Below, piece by piece: positions 26,008 through 36,956 of a DNA stretch of 64,000 nucleotides; the first letter of the stretch is position 1, and every line of letters begins with the position of its first letter. The notes below the pieces were generated by a model that worked only from the letters and a program-made list of their open reading frames with translations, was not told the origin of the DNA and ran no database searches. The stretch comes from Chrysemys picta bellii (lineage: Eukaryota > Chordata > Testudines > Emydidae), in contig NC_088797.1 of NCBI RefSeq assembly GCF_011386835.1, forward strand, positions 91,708,264 through 91,772,263, read 5' to 3'. The position numbers were made by a program, and so were the translations under genes.

Positions 26008-26603
26008 AGCGGTTCAGAGTGTCACAGCCAAACACAAGATGAAACAGTTTAACATAAGCAGTTAGCACATGTTACAAGGGACCATTCAACCTGAAGTGGT
26101 CTGTTAACACCCCTGTAGTCCAGGAGCGTAGCTGGGGGGGAGCAGGAGGAGCGGCCGCTCCCCCACTGAGCACAGTCTCCAAAAGTGATGCCTTAGTAGG
26201 AATTTGTAACAAGGTAAAAAGGTCCGGGATTTCCCCCCCGCCGCCCCCTCCCCTTTCCCCCATGCAGAGTGCAGCACTGCTGATTGGCCACCTGGGCCTG
26301 ATTGAGCTGCTCCCATTGGGCCTCCAGCAGCCATACCCCCTCCCCTGTCCCCGCTGCCTCAGCACGCTGCTGGGGCAGGGGTGGGCTGTGTGCTGGCAGC
26401 ATGTTTAACTTTGGCTCCAGGGGCAGCCAGCAGCTCGAGCTGCATGGTGGTAAGGGGAGTCCCGGGGGGCAGTCAGGGAGCGGGGGGAGGGTTGGATGGT
26501 TTGGGGGGGGGACTTTCTGGGGGTGGGTGTCTGGAGAGGGGCTGGGACAGTCAGGGAGCAAGGGGGGTTAGATAGGTTGGGGGTTCGAGATGGGAGGAAG
26601 TCT

Positions 26604-27354
26604 GGGCCTCTTTCCAACAGCAAAACACAAGCATATAAAAGCCAGCCTTCAGTGTGAAGTACTATCATATTTCCTGGGAAGCCTGCACGGCACACTGCCC
26701 GCTTGCCTGAGCTGTATTATTAATGCATTTTATTTGGAAGATGCATCCTGAGTGATTTAAAGGCCCTAGACACTGCTGAAAGAGCTGGGAAAGTTGCAAG
26801 CTTTCTTTGCTGCGCTTTTCATCTGGGTAGTACAATGCAAACCTGCTTGAGGCACCGCACAAGAGATATTTATCGAGGAAGTTCATGCATCTCACACCTT
26901 AAGCTCTTCTAAGGTTGCAGCCATGGCACAAAAGGATTTGGGAGCAGTTAACAATTCTGTGTGGTTAAGAGATTTTCATTTCCTGGGCCCTGCTACCCAA
27001 TCCCATAGGGCCCCACAGGGGAGACTGAGTGAGTAGTCCCGCTTGTGTCCTCTGCCCAGACACAATCCCTTCCCAGCCTCTTTCTCTTGTGTTTGCAAGG
27101 GTCTCATTAACCGAACGCCCCTCCCCCAGGACTTCCCTCCAGAGAGACAGCCTCCTGGCTTCTCCTTCTTCCTCACTTTCTCCTTCTCTCCATCTCTGCG
27201 GTTTTTCTCCATGTGCCATCCCTTTGTCTGTACTCCCTCCCCACCCCATGCACTGCATTAAGCACATCTCTGCCTCTCTTGTTTATGGGTTCTGTGCTGG
27301 GATGGCAGAGGCAGTGCTATTGTTGTGTTCTCTGCTAGGTCTGTTTGGACTAGA
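26604..27354. other. unassigned segment inside the hAT
   Basis: Between the first G-rich block and the nested hAT lies about 750 bp of ordinary composition with a pyrimidine-rich part (27040-27270). The ORF of 192 codons at 27029-27607 crosses the nested insertion junction and so cannot be an ancestral gene. I do not recognise the sequence. Confidence 0.4.
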
Positions 27355-27362
27355 CTCTAAAA

Positions 27363-28212
27363 CGGGTCGGCAACCTACGGCACGGGTGCCAAACACTGCA
27401 CGCAAGCTGATTTTGAGTGGCACGCTGCTGCCTGCTGCGGTCCTGGCCCCCAGCCCCACTCAGCCCCCCTGCCCACCGCTCTCCCCTGTGGAGGCAGAGG
27501 GCAGAAGTTTGGTCCTGTGGCAGCCAAACCTCCCCCTCCCCCGCTTCTTCCCCAAGCGTGGTGCTTTCCTGCCCCTCCTCCTCTCCTTCCCTACGCCGAT
27601 CAGTTGATGGCCCTTGCGAGGGGGAGGGGGATGAGTGGCAGCGTGCTCGCTGTTCCGTAGAGGAGGCAGAGAAGAGGTAGGGACAGGGACGGGGCGTTGG
27701 GGAAGGGGGTGGAACAGGGCATATCCCTTACAGCCCCCTGCCTTGAGCTGCTCAGGGCAGGGGGCTGGGAGCATCCCCACAAGCCCACCACCCCAGCCCT
27801 CTGCCCTGACCCCTGAATCCCCCCCACACACCCAGCCTTCTGCCCTGCACCCCCACAGCCCCCATCCCTCTGCCCTGACCCCTGAACACCCTCCTCCCCC
27901 AGGTCTGGGGTCCCAGCCGCAGGCCCCACTCAGCCCGCTGCCAGCCTAGGTGAACAGAACCCCAGGCTGGCAGCGGACTGAGGAGGCTGGAGGCGTAAGA
28001 TCAGCATTTTAATTTAATTTTAAATGAAGCTTCTTAAACATTTTGAAAACCTTGTTTACTTTACATACAACAATAGTTTAGTTATATAATATAGACTTAT
28101 AGAGAGAGACCTTCTAAAAAACGTTAAAATGTATTACTGGCACATGAAACCTTAAATTAAAGTGAATAAATGAAGACTCGGCACACCACTTCTGAAAGGT
28201 TGCTGACCCCTG
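27363..28212. mobile_element. nested hAT transposon, 850 bp
   Basis: The left end reads CGGGTCGGCAACCT and the right end, reverse-complemented, CAGGGGTCAGCAACCT. A perfect 8-bp duplication CTCTAAAA flanks it (27355-27362 and 28213-28220). The interior contains a C-rich array built on CCCTGCACCCCCACAGCCCC-like units. No transposase is encoded. As it lies within the element at 26121-28747, it is the youngest layer of this nest. Confidence 0.88.
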
Positions 28213-30102
28213 CTCTAAAACCATGCGCTTCCTTTGATAGCAGTCTCCCTCTCCCTGCTTGCAAAGGCTTCTGGCTAAACACTAAAGCCAGGTGCTAGGG
28301 CAGAAGCAGCTGCCCATGTACCCTCAATGGCAGGAGCTGTGCGTGGTCCTTTGCCCCCCCTCCTTTGGATTATGGGGTGTGTCTCGGTGTATATTGGGGG
28401 TCCTGTCAGGGGGCAGGGAGCGGTTGGATAGGCAGAGTCCTGGGGGTCTGTCTGGGGGCGGAGGTGTGGATAAGGGTCAGGGCAGTCAGGGGACAGGTAG
28501 GGTGGGGGGGTCTCAGGAAGGAGCAGGGAGGCTTAGATAGGGGGTGGGGTTCTGGGGGGCAGTTAGGGAAAGGGGTCCCAGGAGGGGGCAGTCAGGGGAC
28601 AAGGAGTGGGGGGGTGTTGGGGGTTCTGAGGGGGCAGTCAGGGGGCGGGAAGTGGGAGGGAGTGGATGTAATTAGCAATTTGATATGTCGGGTGGCGCCT
28701 TTTTTTATGTTCACTCCCCCTGATGTTAGAATCTGGCTACGCTACTGCTGTAGTCATAGGACAAAGTGGAGGGTTAGTAGTAACAGATTGTTGTAATAAG
28801 CCATAAATCCAGTGTCTTTATTAATACCATAATTTTAGTGACCAGCAAAGTTATGAATTTAAGATCCAAGGTTCATCTTTTAGAAAGTGTTGTGCAGGTT
28901 TCCTGTGAGGATGAGGACTGATAGGTCAGATACAAAGTGATCACTTTGTGAAACCCAAGGTGATGTTTTCGTCTTTTATCATGTTCCTATGTGAGTTCAT
29001 TCAAGAGCATAGTAAGTCTCTGGTTTCACCCACAAGGTCATTTTTGGGGCATTTAGTGTTCTGGATGAGGTACACCACATGTTGTGATAGGCATGTGTAG
29101 GATCCATGGATCTTGAAAGGTGTGTTGTAGGTGGTGGTGATCATTGTAGCAGTGGAAATATGTATGCAGGGTTTGCATCTGTTGTCCTGGCAGGGTTTGG
29201 TGATGATTTGAGTTGGTGTGTCCTGATCTGTGGGGAGCTTGCTTCTGATGATGATCCTGGAGAGAATAAAATTACATTAAAGATACTGGGAATTACATTC
29301 CTTTTGAACAAATGACCATAAACTCATCAGATGTTCTACCTTAATATTATCAAATGAAGTCCACTGCTACCATTATACTCTTTAAAAAAATAATAGGAAT
29401 TATGAGCTATAACCTCATAGTAGTTAAGCTACTGAAAACATTTTTTCCCCTTCTGCAATTAACATGCATTTTCAGGACAAAAGTCAAGCTAAATGTTTCA
29501 TAGATTTTATTGTGAATAGCAATTACTATCCCACATCAGCAACATCCATGCTCTATGGCATTTTATTGGAAATGGCTTTGAATTAGGGCAAAAGCTTGTA
29601 ATGATTATACACATGAAATTTGTATACAGGAATGGACAGAGTGTTTTGTTTTAGAATTAGCAATACTGAATCTCAGTGTTCGTGAGTATTTTTCAATTTT
29701 ACAAGAATACATTTTTCTCTTCGTTATTCTATGTTTTATTTTAAATTTCATCATCAAAAAAATCCAAAGTATATGGATTCCGACATTGACAAGTGGGAAA
29801 ATGGCCAAGGGAATTGCACTATGCAGCTTTATACACAAAAAAATGAAATGACAGAGAGGAAATGTTTATAGTTCTTTAATCACAATCATCAAATCGTAAC
29901 AAATCGAACCTTCAAATTGAATTCCCACTTTTGCCTGAATTGTACATGAGATTATACCTGCATACCAAGTCAAGAGCCATATTTCATAATCCATTTCATT
30001 TGACTTTCAACACAGATGCTGTACTGGAGACATTTTCTATAACACTTGTCAGATATAGAAAAAGCAATTTAATAAACACTGTGATCAAATATTGATGTAA
30101 TT

Positions 30103-30300
30103 CTATTCTTCTTTGGAGCCACAGCACCTGAAGGCCATCATTGCTAAAGAAGAGTCTATATTTTCTCCTTCATTCTGATTCATTAAGCCACCTTTATTGT
30201 CCTTTGCAAAGTTGTTTTGATACTCGTTAGTAAAGCTATCAATTTCTTTTAAAGGTGAATCACTTTTATTAAATAGAGGACATGTGCTGTTTGATAACAC
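30103..30300 (-). pseudogene. unidentified antisense exon-like ORF
   Basis: On the minus strand a 65-codon frame encodes a polar segment (SDSPLKEIDSFTNEYQNNFA) ending MMAFRCCGSKEE and a stop. Immediately upstream on that strand is GTTCTTAACAG, a plausible splice acceptor, so it could be the last exon of an antisense gene, a decayed exon, or chance. No protein family recognised. The mixed, non-repetitive composition is the only argument for coding. Confidence 0.25.
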
Positions 30301-31450
30301 TATCTGTTAAGAACACATATCAGTTTGTGTTCTGTCATGTCCTACAGAGTTTACAATTCTCATTTGTGTACACGCAATAAATGTTCATATATGGTCTCTT
30401 AACACAACTCAAAACCTGCAACACAGCTTCAGCTCAATAAAATGTCCTAAACCCCACTTTAACATGTTTATGGTGCTGTATTAGAAAGTGTGTTGTCTCA
30501 GAGCAGTGATTCAGCAAACAGTCTCATTTAGTCAGAGCCAGCTACAAGAAGGCTATCCTCACTTCTAACCTCCAGAAAAGCAGCATAGTGACAATCAAAA
30601 TATAGATTTTATGTGTGGGCTTCATGCATTTTCACACAACTCTTGCAACCGACAGTTAAGAGCAACTGAAGAATTTTAAGAAAACATTTAAACTAAATGC
30701 AATAATATGATTTATTTTAAACAACTAAACATTTACTGCAGAGTGCACTTCATTATTTTTCTCTCTCGCACTGATATATAGGCACAAATGAAATTGTTCA
30801 ATTCTGAATATCTCCACTCCACAATATCGGTTTTGATATATGTTGTTACTCAATTCGTGTTTGTTTCCTTTGGCCTCATTGTTTTACTAGTGATATATCA
30901 ATGAAGGAAGCAATTTTAAGAGGTTGGGTGAAAGTGCACTATAGCAAATCTGAGCTCCGTCACTGTTCACATCTGATCTGTTGATTTTCATGTTACTTCT
31001 GAACATCACATAACTTTCTTCTTGGAAACTACATTATCGTGTGGCACAGTCAATGAAAAAAAGTGTTATTTTAATTTAAAGCCTAAGCCTTAAGACATGC
31101 AGTGCTGCAAATAAGAAATACATAAGCCCTCTTTTCCTTGGTGTGCACAGCAGTACGATTACCAGCCAATCCTCAGAGGCTGTGATTAGTTCTGTTGAAC
31201 TAGATTTGGGAAGTTCAGGTTTTGAAGGAACTGGCTTTCCATGTACACATGACTGTATTTCATCCTGTTTTGGAGAGCAATTTTTGATGCTTCTCTTGAT
31301 GTAACCCTTGAAGATTCTTTTTGACTTTAGCAGCAGTCTTGATCAAAACCATTTGCTGCAGAGTATTTATGCAGCTTTCTCTACTTCAGTTTCACAGTGT
31401 GTATCAGTTAAATCTATACCTGTCATTTTTCGTTAGTGTTGGCTTTACGT

Positions 31451-31675
31451 TTAGAAACTGCTGGAACTATCTCTGCTGACTTCATAAAATAAACTAGTGG
31501 TCTGGGGTAATTTGTACTCCAATCTCATTTTAACTAGCTTGTTCTCAGACTGACTCAGTATCTTTTTCCGTGTCTTTTTTGGGAGCATTTCTGTGTCCAA
31601 ATAAAAAATGTTAAAATCCCCCTTCACATTCAGTGTGAAATTTGACATTTTTATGAAATCAATAGTATTCCCCAA
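31451..31675 (-). pseudogene. unidentified antisense ORF, possibly related to 30103-30300
   Basis: A 74-codon minus-strand frame with balanced composition (VKGDFNIFYLDTEMLPKKT). After its stop the strand continues in protein-like frames, including VHGKPVPSKPELPKSSSTE near 31200, interrupted by two stops. It may be an old coding sequence or retrocopy. No family recognised and no poly(A) tract or target duplication found. Confidence 0.2.
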
Positions 31676-32613
31676 AACACCACAAATGTTAGATTGTACC
31701 CTACATCTTGTTTAAGATGCTGTCAGTAGAACACTTTTTTCCTTGTATTAATATTAATATTAATAATAATAGTAAATATTTATTTGTATTGTGGGAGCAT
31801 GGAAAGACCTCATTGTGCAAAGCATTCTACAAATATTTTAGACACCATCCCTTCCCCCAAATTTACAATGTAACTAAAACAAAACTCTAAAAGTGAGCAT
31901 AGCAATCAAAGATGAGGGCAGAGCACAGGATGAATGTGGATAACAAAAAAACCCCAAATATGTTTACATAGGCTAGCTATGGCATTAGTTGATGGTTCTG
32001 AATCCTGTGAAACATTTTGGGGATAAATATGAGCAGTCTCCTATATCAAAGTGGAACTGTTTGAATGTTCTTTCTTCAGTATAATTCTAACTTTCTGGAC
32101 TGGCTTCACTTTAGTTTACTTTTATACATTCTGTTGAAATATATTCTGTATATTTATGAAGATTTTCTTGACTGAATTGTTGAGAAGTGGCATTTAATTA
32201 AAAATTTGCCACATACATGGTTGTCAAGTTGATCATCTGAAAGAGCGGCATGGAACAATGTCAGAATAACTTGCTACAGTAGTGTTTATATACTCCTTAT
32301 ATTCAATATTTGTATCCAGATAAGTTCATATATGGCTCATAAGTGTTATTGTTAAAGGGAGAATCAGATTTTAGCCCCTAAATTTACCTGATGTAAAAAA
32401 GTACATTAATGATTGCACTTAAGCTTTGTCTAGTTAAGAAATTATAATAGAAACAGTCTTTTTTTTTTAATGTACCCATGCAGTAGCTGCAACTCAAACA
32501 TGAAACATTGCCGCATTCTGCTTGTTCAAGAGAACTTGAACGTGAAATTGACTAGTCATTTTTTATTGTCCAAACTGAGTGAAATGCAAAAAGTAGACCA
32601 CACAAATGGTGAC

Positions 32614-33000
32614 TGTAACGGAGCCTTGCACTGCTCGTGCCACAAATCAGCCAGAGACCGCTTAGAGTGCAAGCACCAGTGCCCTTTTATTCGCAGTATC
32701 ACTTCCCAGCACCCTGGGGAGGGGCAGCTAGCTTCCTCAGCCAGCAGGGAGCAGGAGCTCCAGGCCAGGCCAGGCCAGGCTAGGCTCCGCTCCGCCAGCT
32801 TCTTCCCTGCCAGCTTTATATAGCCCCTTTGCTGATAAGGCCTGCAGGTGTTTCCTGTCAAGCCCTTAGGCTGGCCACACCCAGTCAGCGCCAGTTAATT
32901 CCCCTTAATTGGAGCAAGGCTAACAGGGGCCTGGCTTAGGCCCTCCTGGCCAGCACCATTCCAGTGACTCTTCAGGTTTTCCCAGTGCAAATCTGCTACA
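32614..33000 (-). mobile_element. probable solo LTR, antisense
   Basis: Read on the minus strand the segment begins TGTAGCAGATTTGCACTGGG and ends GCTCCGTTACA, giving TG...CA ends. It has a TATA box CTATATAAAG (32814-32823) and an AATAAA signal (32686-32691) about 130 bp further on, the expected spacing for an R region, followed by about 75 bp of U5. GGCCA tandem units lie at 32762-32781. No clear 4-6 bp target duplication was found. Host ORFs through it are artefacts. Confidence 0.6.
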
Positions 33001-33357
33001 CAGAGGTGTAAGAGCAAGTACTATTTTCTCCCTCCTCACTCCTTCTGACTCTAATTTCTTAAAAATAATGTAAAAATAAATAAATAACATTTTCTGTAAC
33101 AGTATAAAAGAAATCTAACGAATTACAACACTATGAAAGTGATTGAACAATCCATAATTTGCTAACACGTTGAAAGAAATTCACTGATTGGTGGTTTGTG
33201 TCCTGGCTGTATTGTCCTAATATCTTTTTATTCTTCAGTTCTGGAATTTTTTCAACAGATTTCATAGTTCAGAAACTGTTGGAAACATGGTGCTTTCTTG
33301 ACTAAAGGAATTATCCTTATTTTAGCTATAAAAATTGAACTTCCTGCTATACTATTC
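33001..33357. other. intronic sequence, nothing recognised
   Basis: AT-rich spacer between the LTR and the Harbinger element, with no features seen. Confidence 0.4.
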
Positions 33358-33745
33358 TGAGGCATGGTCTACACTACGGGTTTAGGTCGACTTTAGCAGC
33401 GTTAAACCGAATTAAGCCTGGACACGTCCACACAACGAAGCCCTTTCTTTCGACTTAAAGGGTCCTTTAAACCGGTTTCTTTACACCACCTCTGACGAGG
33501 GGATTAGCGATAAAACCGGTCTTTGCGGGTCGGAATTGGGGTAGTGTGGACGGAATTCGATGTTATTGGCCTCCGGGAGCTATCCCACAGTGCTTCATTG
33601 TGACCGCTCTGGACAGCACTCTCAACTCAGATGCACTGACCAGGTAGACAGGAAAAGACCCACGAAGGTTTGAATTTCATTTCCTGTTTGCCCAGCGTGG
33701 AGAGCACAGGTGACCCCGCAGAGCTCATCAGCACAGGTAACCGTG

Positions 33746-35384
33746 ATGGAGTCCTCCCAGGATCGCAAAAGAGCTCCAGCATGGACCGAACGGGAGGTAC
33801 GAGATCTGCTCGCCATATGGGGAGATGAAGCAGTGATAGCTGAACTCCGTAGCAGTAAAAGAAATGGAAAAGTATTAGAAAAGATCTCCAAGGCCATGAA
33901 GGACCGAGGCCATAACAGGGACACACAGCAGTGCCGCGTGAAAATTAAGGAGCTACGGCAAGCTTACCAAAAAGCCAGAGAAGCAAACGGAAGGTCCGGG
34001 GCAGAGCCGCAAACTTGCCGCTACTACGCGGAGCTGCATGCGATCCTAGGGGGTGCAGCCACCACTACCCCAACCGTGTGCTATGACTCTCTCACTGGAG
34101 AAACACACAGGGAAGACGGTTCGGGGAACGAGGAAGATGACGATGGAGGTACTGTAGGTAGCTCACAGCAGCAAGGAAGCGGAGAAACCGGTTTCCCCAA
34201 CAGCCAGGATATGTTTGTCACCCTGGACCTGGAACCAGTAACCCCCGAACTCACCCAAGACCCTCAGGGCACACAGGAGACCTCTGGTGAGTGTAACTTT
34301 GTAACTATTTGTAAACATTACAAAAAAAAAGCAAGCGTGTTTAATGATTAATTTGCCCTGGCAATCGCGGCCAGTACATCTACTGGAAAAGTCTGTTAAC
34401 GTGTATGGGGATGGAGCGGAAATCCTCCAGGGACATCTCCAGAAAGCTCTCCTGGTTGAAATGGGGTGATTTTATTAAGGGGACATTCAGAGGCGCCCGT
34501 TCCTGCTCTTCTGACCAGAAATGTTCCCCGCTGTTAACCACGCGGTGGGGGGAGGGGTGAAGTGATTATCCCAAAGAATCGTGTGTGTGTGTGTGGGGGG
34601 TGGTTTACTTGTGTTTGTGCCGCATGTTAACCGGGAAACCGCAGCCCCCTCCTTTTACATTGAAACCCCATTTTAAATGGACAACCCAATTCATCCTTGA
34701 TATGGGAAATGCGCTGCTGTTTGCAACCTTTCCCGCATGTTAAGAAGGTTAAAAAAGCCAAAACACTGTGGCCTACGATGGCTGCCTGCAAGCCGAAATA
34801 TGCGACCTTGTAATGAAAGAGTGTACCCATTGTTCTCTAAAATGTGTCTTTTTTAACCACCTCTCCCTTCTCCTCCGCCAGCTGCAAATGTTTCTCCTTC
34901 GCAGAGGCTCGTGAACATTAGAAAGAGAAAACGTAGGACGAGGGACGAGATGTTCACGGAGCTGCAGATGTCCGCCCAGGCTGATAGAGCACAGCAGAAT
35001 GCGTGGAGGCAGTCAATGTCGGAGATGAGAAAAGCCCAATATGAACGAGAGGAGAGGTGGCGGGCTGAATCGCGGGAAGAACAGAGCAAGTGGCGGGCTG
35101 AAGACGATAGGTGGCGTCAGCTTGCAGACAGACGGCAAGAGGCAATGTTCCGTCTGCTGGAGCATCAAACTGATATGCTCGAGCGTATGGTTGAGTTGCA
35201 GGAAAGGCAGCAGGAGCAGAGACAGCCGCTACAGCCCCTGTGTAACCAACAGTCCTCCTCCCCAAGTTCCATAGCCTCCTCACCAAGACGCCCAAGAACA
35301 CGGTGGGGGGGCCTCCGTCCACCCAGTCACTCCACCCCAGATGATCGCCCAAGCATCAGAAGGCTGGCCTTCAATAAGAGTTAA
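33746..35384 (+). CDS. Harbinger Myb/SANT-like DNA-binding protein, two exons
   Basis: Predicted coding exons are 33746-34286 and 34882-35384, giving 347 residues. The donor CTG/GTGAGTG and acceptor TCCTCCGCCAG are good, and the phase-1 junction keeps the frame. Residues about 10-90 form a Myb/SANT-like trihelix domain starting PAWTEREVRDLLAIWGDE and including KVLEKISKAMKDRG. An acidic, Gln/Ser-rich linker follows. Exon 2 encodes a basic KRKRRTRDEMF segment and a long charged helix rich in Arg, Glu and Gln (likely coiled coil). In Harbinger systems this protein brings the transposase to the nucleus and element ends. AATAAA lies at 35477. The first ATG in frame was taken as start. Confidence 0.8.
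34287..34881 (+). other. intron of the Harbinger Myb-like gene
   Basis: A 595-bp intron with GTGAGTG at the donor, a pyrimidine-rich tract and CAG at the acceptor. The inverted copy preserves both sites (51672/51671 and 50817/50816 on the minus strand), which supports the splice model over two separate ORFs. A (GT)n tract lies at 34581-34595. Confidence 0.75.
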
Positions 35385-35634
35385 AGTTTTAAAATGCAGT
35401 GTGTCCTTTTCCATCCCTCCTCCCCCACCCATCCCAGGCTACCTTGGCAATTATCCCCCTACCTCTGTAAGGAACTAATAAAGAATGCATGAATGTGAAA
35501 AAACAATGACATTATTGCCTCTGCAAGCGGGAGGGGAGGGTGGGGTGGGGTGGTTGGTTTACAGGGAAGTAGAGTGAACCGGGTCGGGGGGGGGGGGGTT
35601 TGGAGGGCTCATCAAGGAGAAACAAACAGAAGTT

Positions 35635-36936
35635 TCACACAGTAGCCTGGCCAGTCACAAAACTCGTTTTCAAAGCTTCTCTGATGCGCACCGCGCCCTG
35701 CTGTGCTCCTCTAACCGCCCTGGTGTCTGGCTGCACGTAATCAGCGGCCAGGCGAGTTGCCTCAACCTCCCACCCCGCCATAAAGGTCTTCCCCTTACTC
35801 TCACAGATATTGTGGAGCGCACAGCAAGCAGCAATAACAATGGGGATATTCTTTTCGCTGAGGTCTGAGCGAGTCAGTAAGCTGCGCCAGCGCGCTTTTA
35901 AACATCCAAATGCACATTCCACCACCATTCGGCACTTGCTCAGCCTGTAGTTGAACAGGTCCTGACTCCTGTCCAGGCTGCCTGTGTACGGCTTCATGAG
36001 CCATGGCATTAAGGGGTAGGCTGGGTCCCCAAGGATCACGATAGGCATTTCAACATCCCCAATGGTCACTTTCTGGTCCGGGAAGAAAGTCCCTTCCTCC
36101 AGCTTTCGAAACAGAGCAGAGTTCCTGAAGACGCGAGCATCATGTACCTTTCCCGGCCATCCCACGTTGATGTTGGTGAAACGTCCCTTGTGATCCACCA
36201 GGGCTTGCAGCAGCATTGAAAAGTACCCCTTGCGGTTTACGTAGAAGGTGGCTTGGTGCTCCGGTGACAAGATAAGGATATGGGTTCCGTCTATGGCCCC
36301 ACCACAGTTTGGGAATCCCATTTCAGCAAAACCATCCACTATTGACTGCACGTTGCCCAGAGTCACTACCCTTGCTATCACCAGGTCTTTCATTGCCCTG
36401 GCAAATTGGATCACAGCAGCCCCCACCGTAGATTTGCCCACTCCAAATTGATTCCCGACTGACCGGTAGCTGTCTGGCGTTGCAAGCTTCCACAGGGCTA
36501 TCGCCACTCGCTTCTCAACTGTGAGGGCTGCTCTCATCTTGGTATCCTGGCATTTCAGGGCAGGGGAAAGCAAGTCACAAAGTTCCATGAAAGTGCCCTT
36601 ACGCATGCGAAAGTTTCGCAGCCACTGGGAATCGTCCCATACCTGCAGCACGATGCGGTCCCACCAGTCTGTGCTTGTTTCCCGGGCCCAGAATCGGCGT
36701 TCCACGGCATCAACCTGCCCCAGTGACACCATGATTTCCACATTGCTGGGGCCTGTGCCTTGTGAGAGGTCTATGTCCATGTCAATTTCCTCATCACTCT
36801 CGTCGCCGCGCTGCAATCGCCTCCTCGCCTGGTCCGGGTTTCCCCTTGGCATGTCCTGGCTCTGCATATACTCCAGGACAATGCGCGTGGTGTTCATAGT
36901 GCTCATAATTGCCGCGGTGATCTGAGCGGGCTCCAT
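35635..36936 (-). CDS. Harbinger (HARBI1-like) DDE transposase, intact 433 aa
   Basis: An uninterrupted frame of 433 codons starting MEPAQITAAI. Residues about 105-185 contain a helix-turn-helix-like region (YRSVGNQFGVGKSTV). The DDE_4 nuclease fold follows: D216 in GGAIDGTHI, D266 in VHDARVF, D304 in LGDPAYP and E340 in VVECAFGCLK. D304 and E340 are 35 residues apart, the spacing expected for Harbinger. The enzyme would cut and join element ends together with the Myb-like partner. It is convergent with that gene, with 250 bp between stops. The poly(A) signal is AATAAT where copy 2 has AATAAA. Full-length for the family; no broken motifs seen. Confidence 0.93.
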   Translation of the reverse strand: MEPAQITAAIMSTMNTTRIVLEYMQSQDMPRGNPDQARRRLQRGDESDEEIDMDIDLSQGTGPSNVEIMVSLGQVDAVERRFWARETSTDWWDRIVLQVWDDSQWLRNFRMRKGTFMELCDLLSPALKCQDTKMRAALTVEKRVAIALWKLATPDSYRSVGNQFGVGKSTVGAAVIQFARAMKDLVIARVVTLGNVQSIVDGFAEMGFPNCGGAIDGTHILILSPEHQATFYVNRKGYFSMLLQALVDHKGRFTNINVGWPGKVHDARVFRNSALFRKLEEGTFFPDQKVTIGDVEMPIVILGDPAYPLMPWLMKPYTGSLDRSQDLFNYRLSKCRMVVECAFGCLKARWRSLLTRSDLSEKNIPIVIAACCALHNICESKGKTFMAGWEVEATRLAADYVQPDTRAVRGAQQGAVRIREALKTSFVTGQATV

Positions 36937-36956
36937 GATCCCAGTGCTAGCTATGG

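Larger units (their letters stand above)
26121..28747. mobile_element. non-autonomous hAT transposon, 2.6 kb, carrying another hAT
   Basis: The left end reads CAGGAGCGTAGC and the right end, reverse-complemented, CAGTAGCGTAGCC. It is flanked by a perfect 8-bp duplication CTGTAGTC (26113-26120 and 28748-28755), the hAT signature. Inside are two G-rich degenerate minisatellite blocks (about 26450-26600 and 28380-28665) sharing the unit GGGGGCAGTCAGGG, and between them unrelated sequence holding a second hAT. No transposase is readable; ORFs up to 192 codons here come from GC-rich repeats. It sits inside the Penelope-like element. Confidence 0.85.
25187..29260 (-). mobile_element. Penelope-like retroelement, split by nested insertions
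   Basis: Three separated blocks (25187-25279, 26008-26120, 28756-29260) align in order with the second Penelope-like element at 58219-60775. On the minus strand the last block encodes the entry to a GIY-YIG endonuclease: NTPFKIHGSY, then HVVYLIQNTKCP and LVGETRD, the usual Y-x-I ... VGET arrangement. The first block carries the terminal GAGAGAGACAAGCTTTTGAG. The blocks are separated by a MITE and by a 2.6-kb hAT. Stops interrupt the frame, so it is inactive. Confidence 0.8.
29262..32613. other. intronic stretch with unidentified antisense ORFs
   Basis: About 3.3 kb without a classified repeat. It contains ATT-rich simple sequence near 31748-31772. Two antisense frames of protein-like composition are described separately (30103-30300 and 31451-31675). 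Confidence 0.4.

Noticed and set aside
26072..28800. Many overlapping ORFs of 60-192 codons on both strands
   Set aside because: They lie in GC-rich minisatellite parts of nested hAT elements, occur in both strands, lack domains, and some cross insertion junctions.
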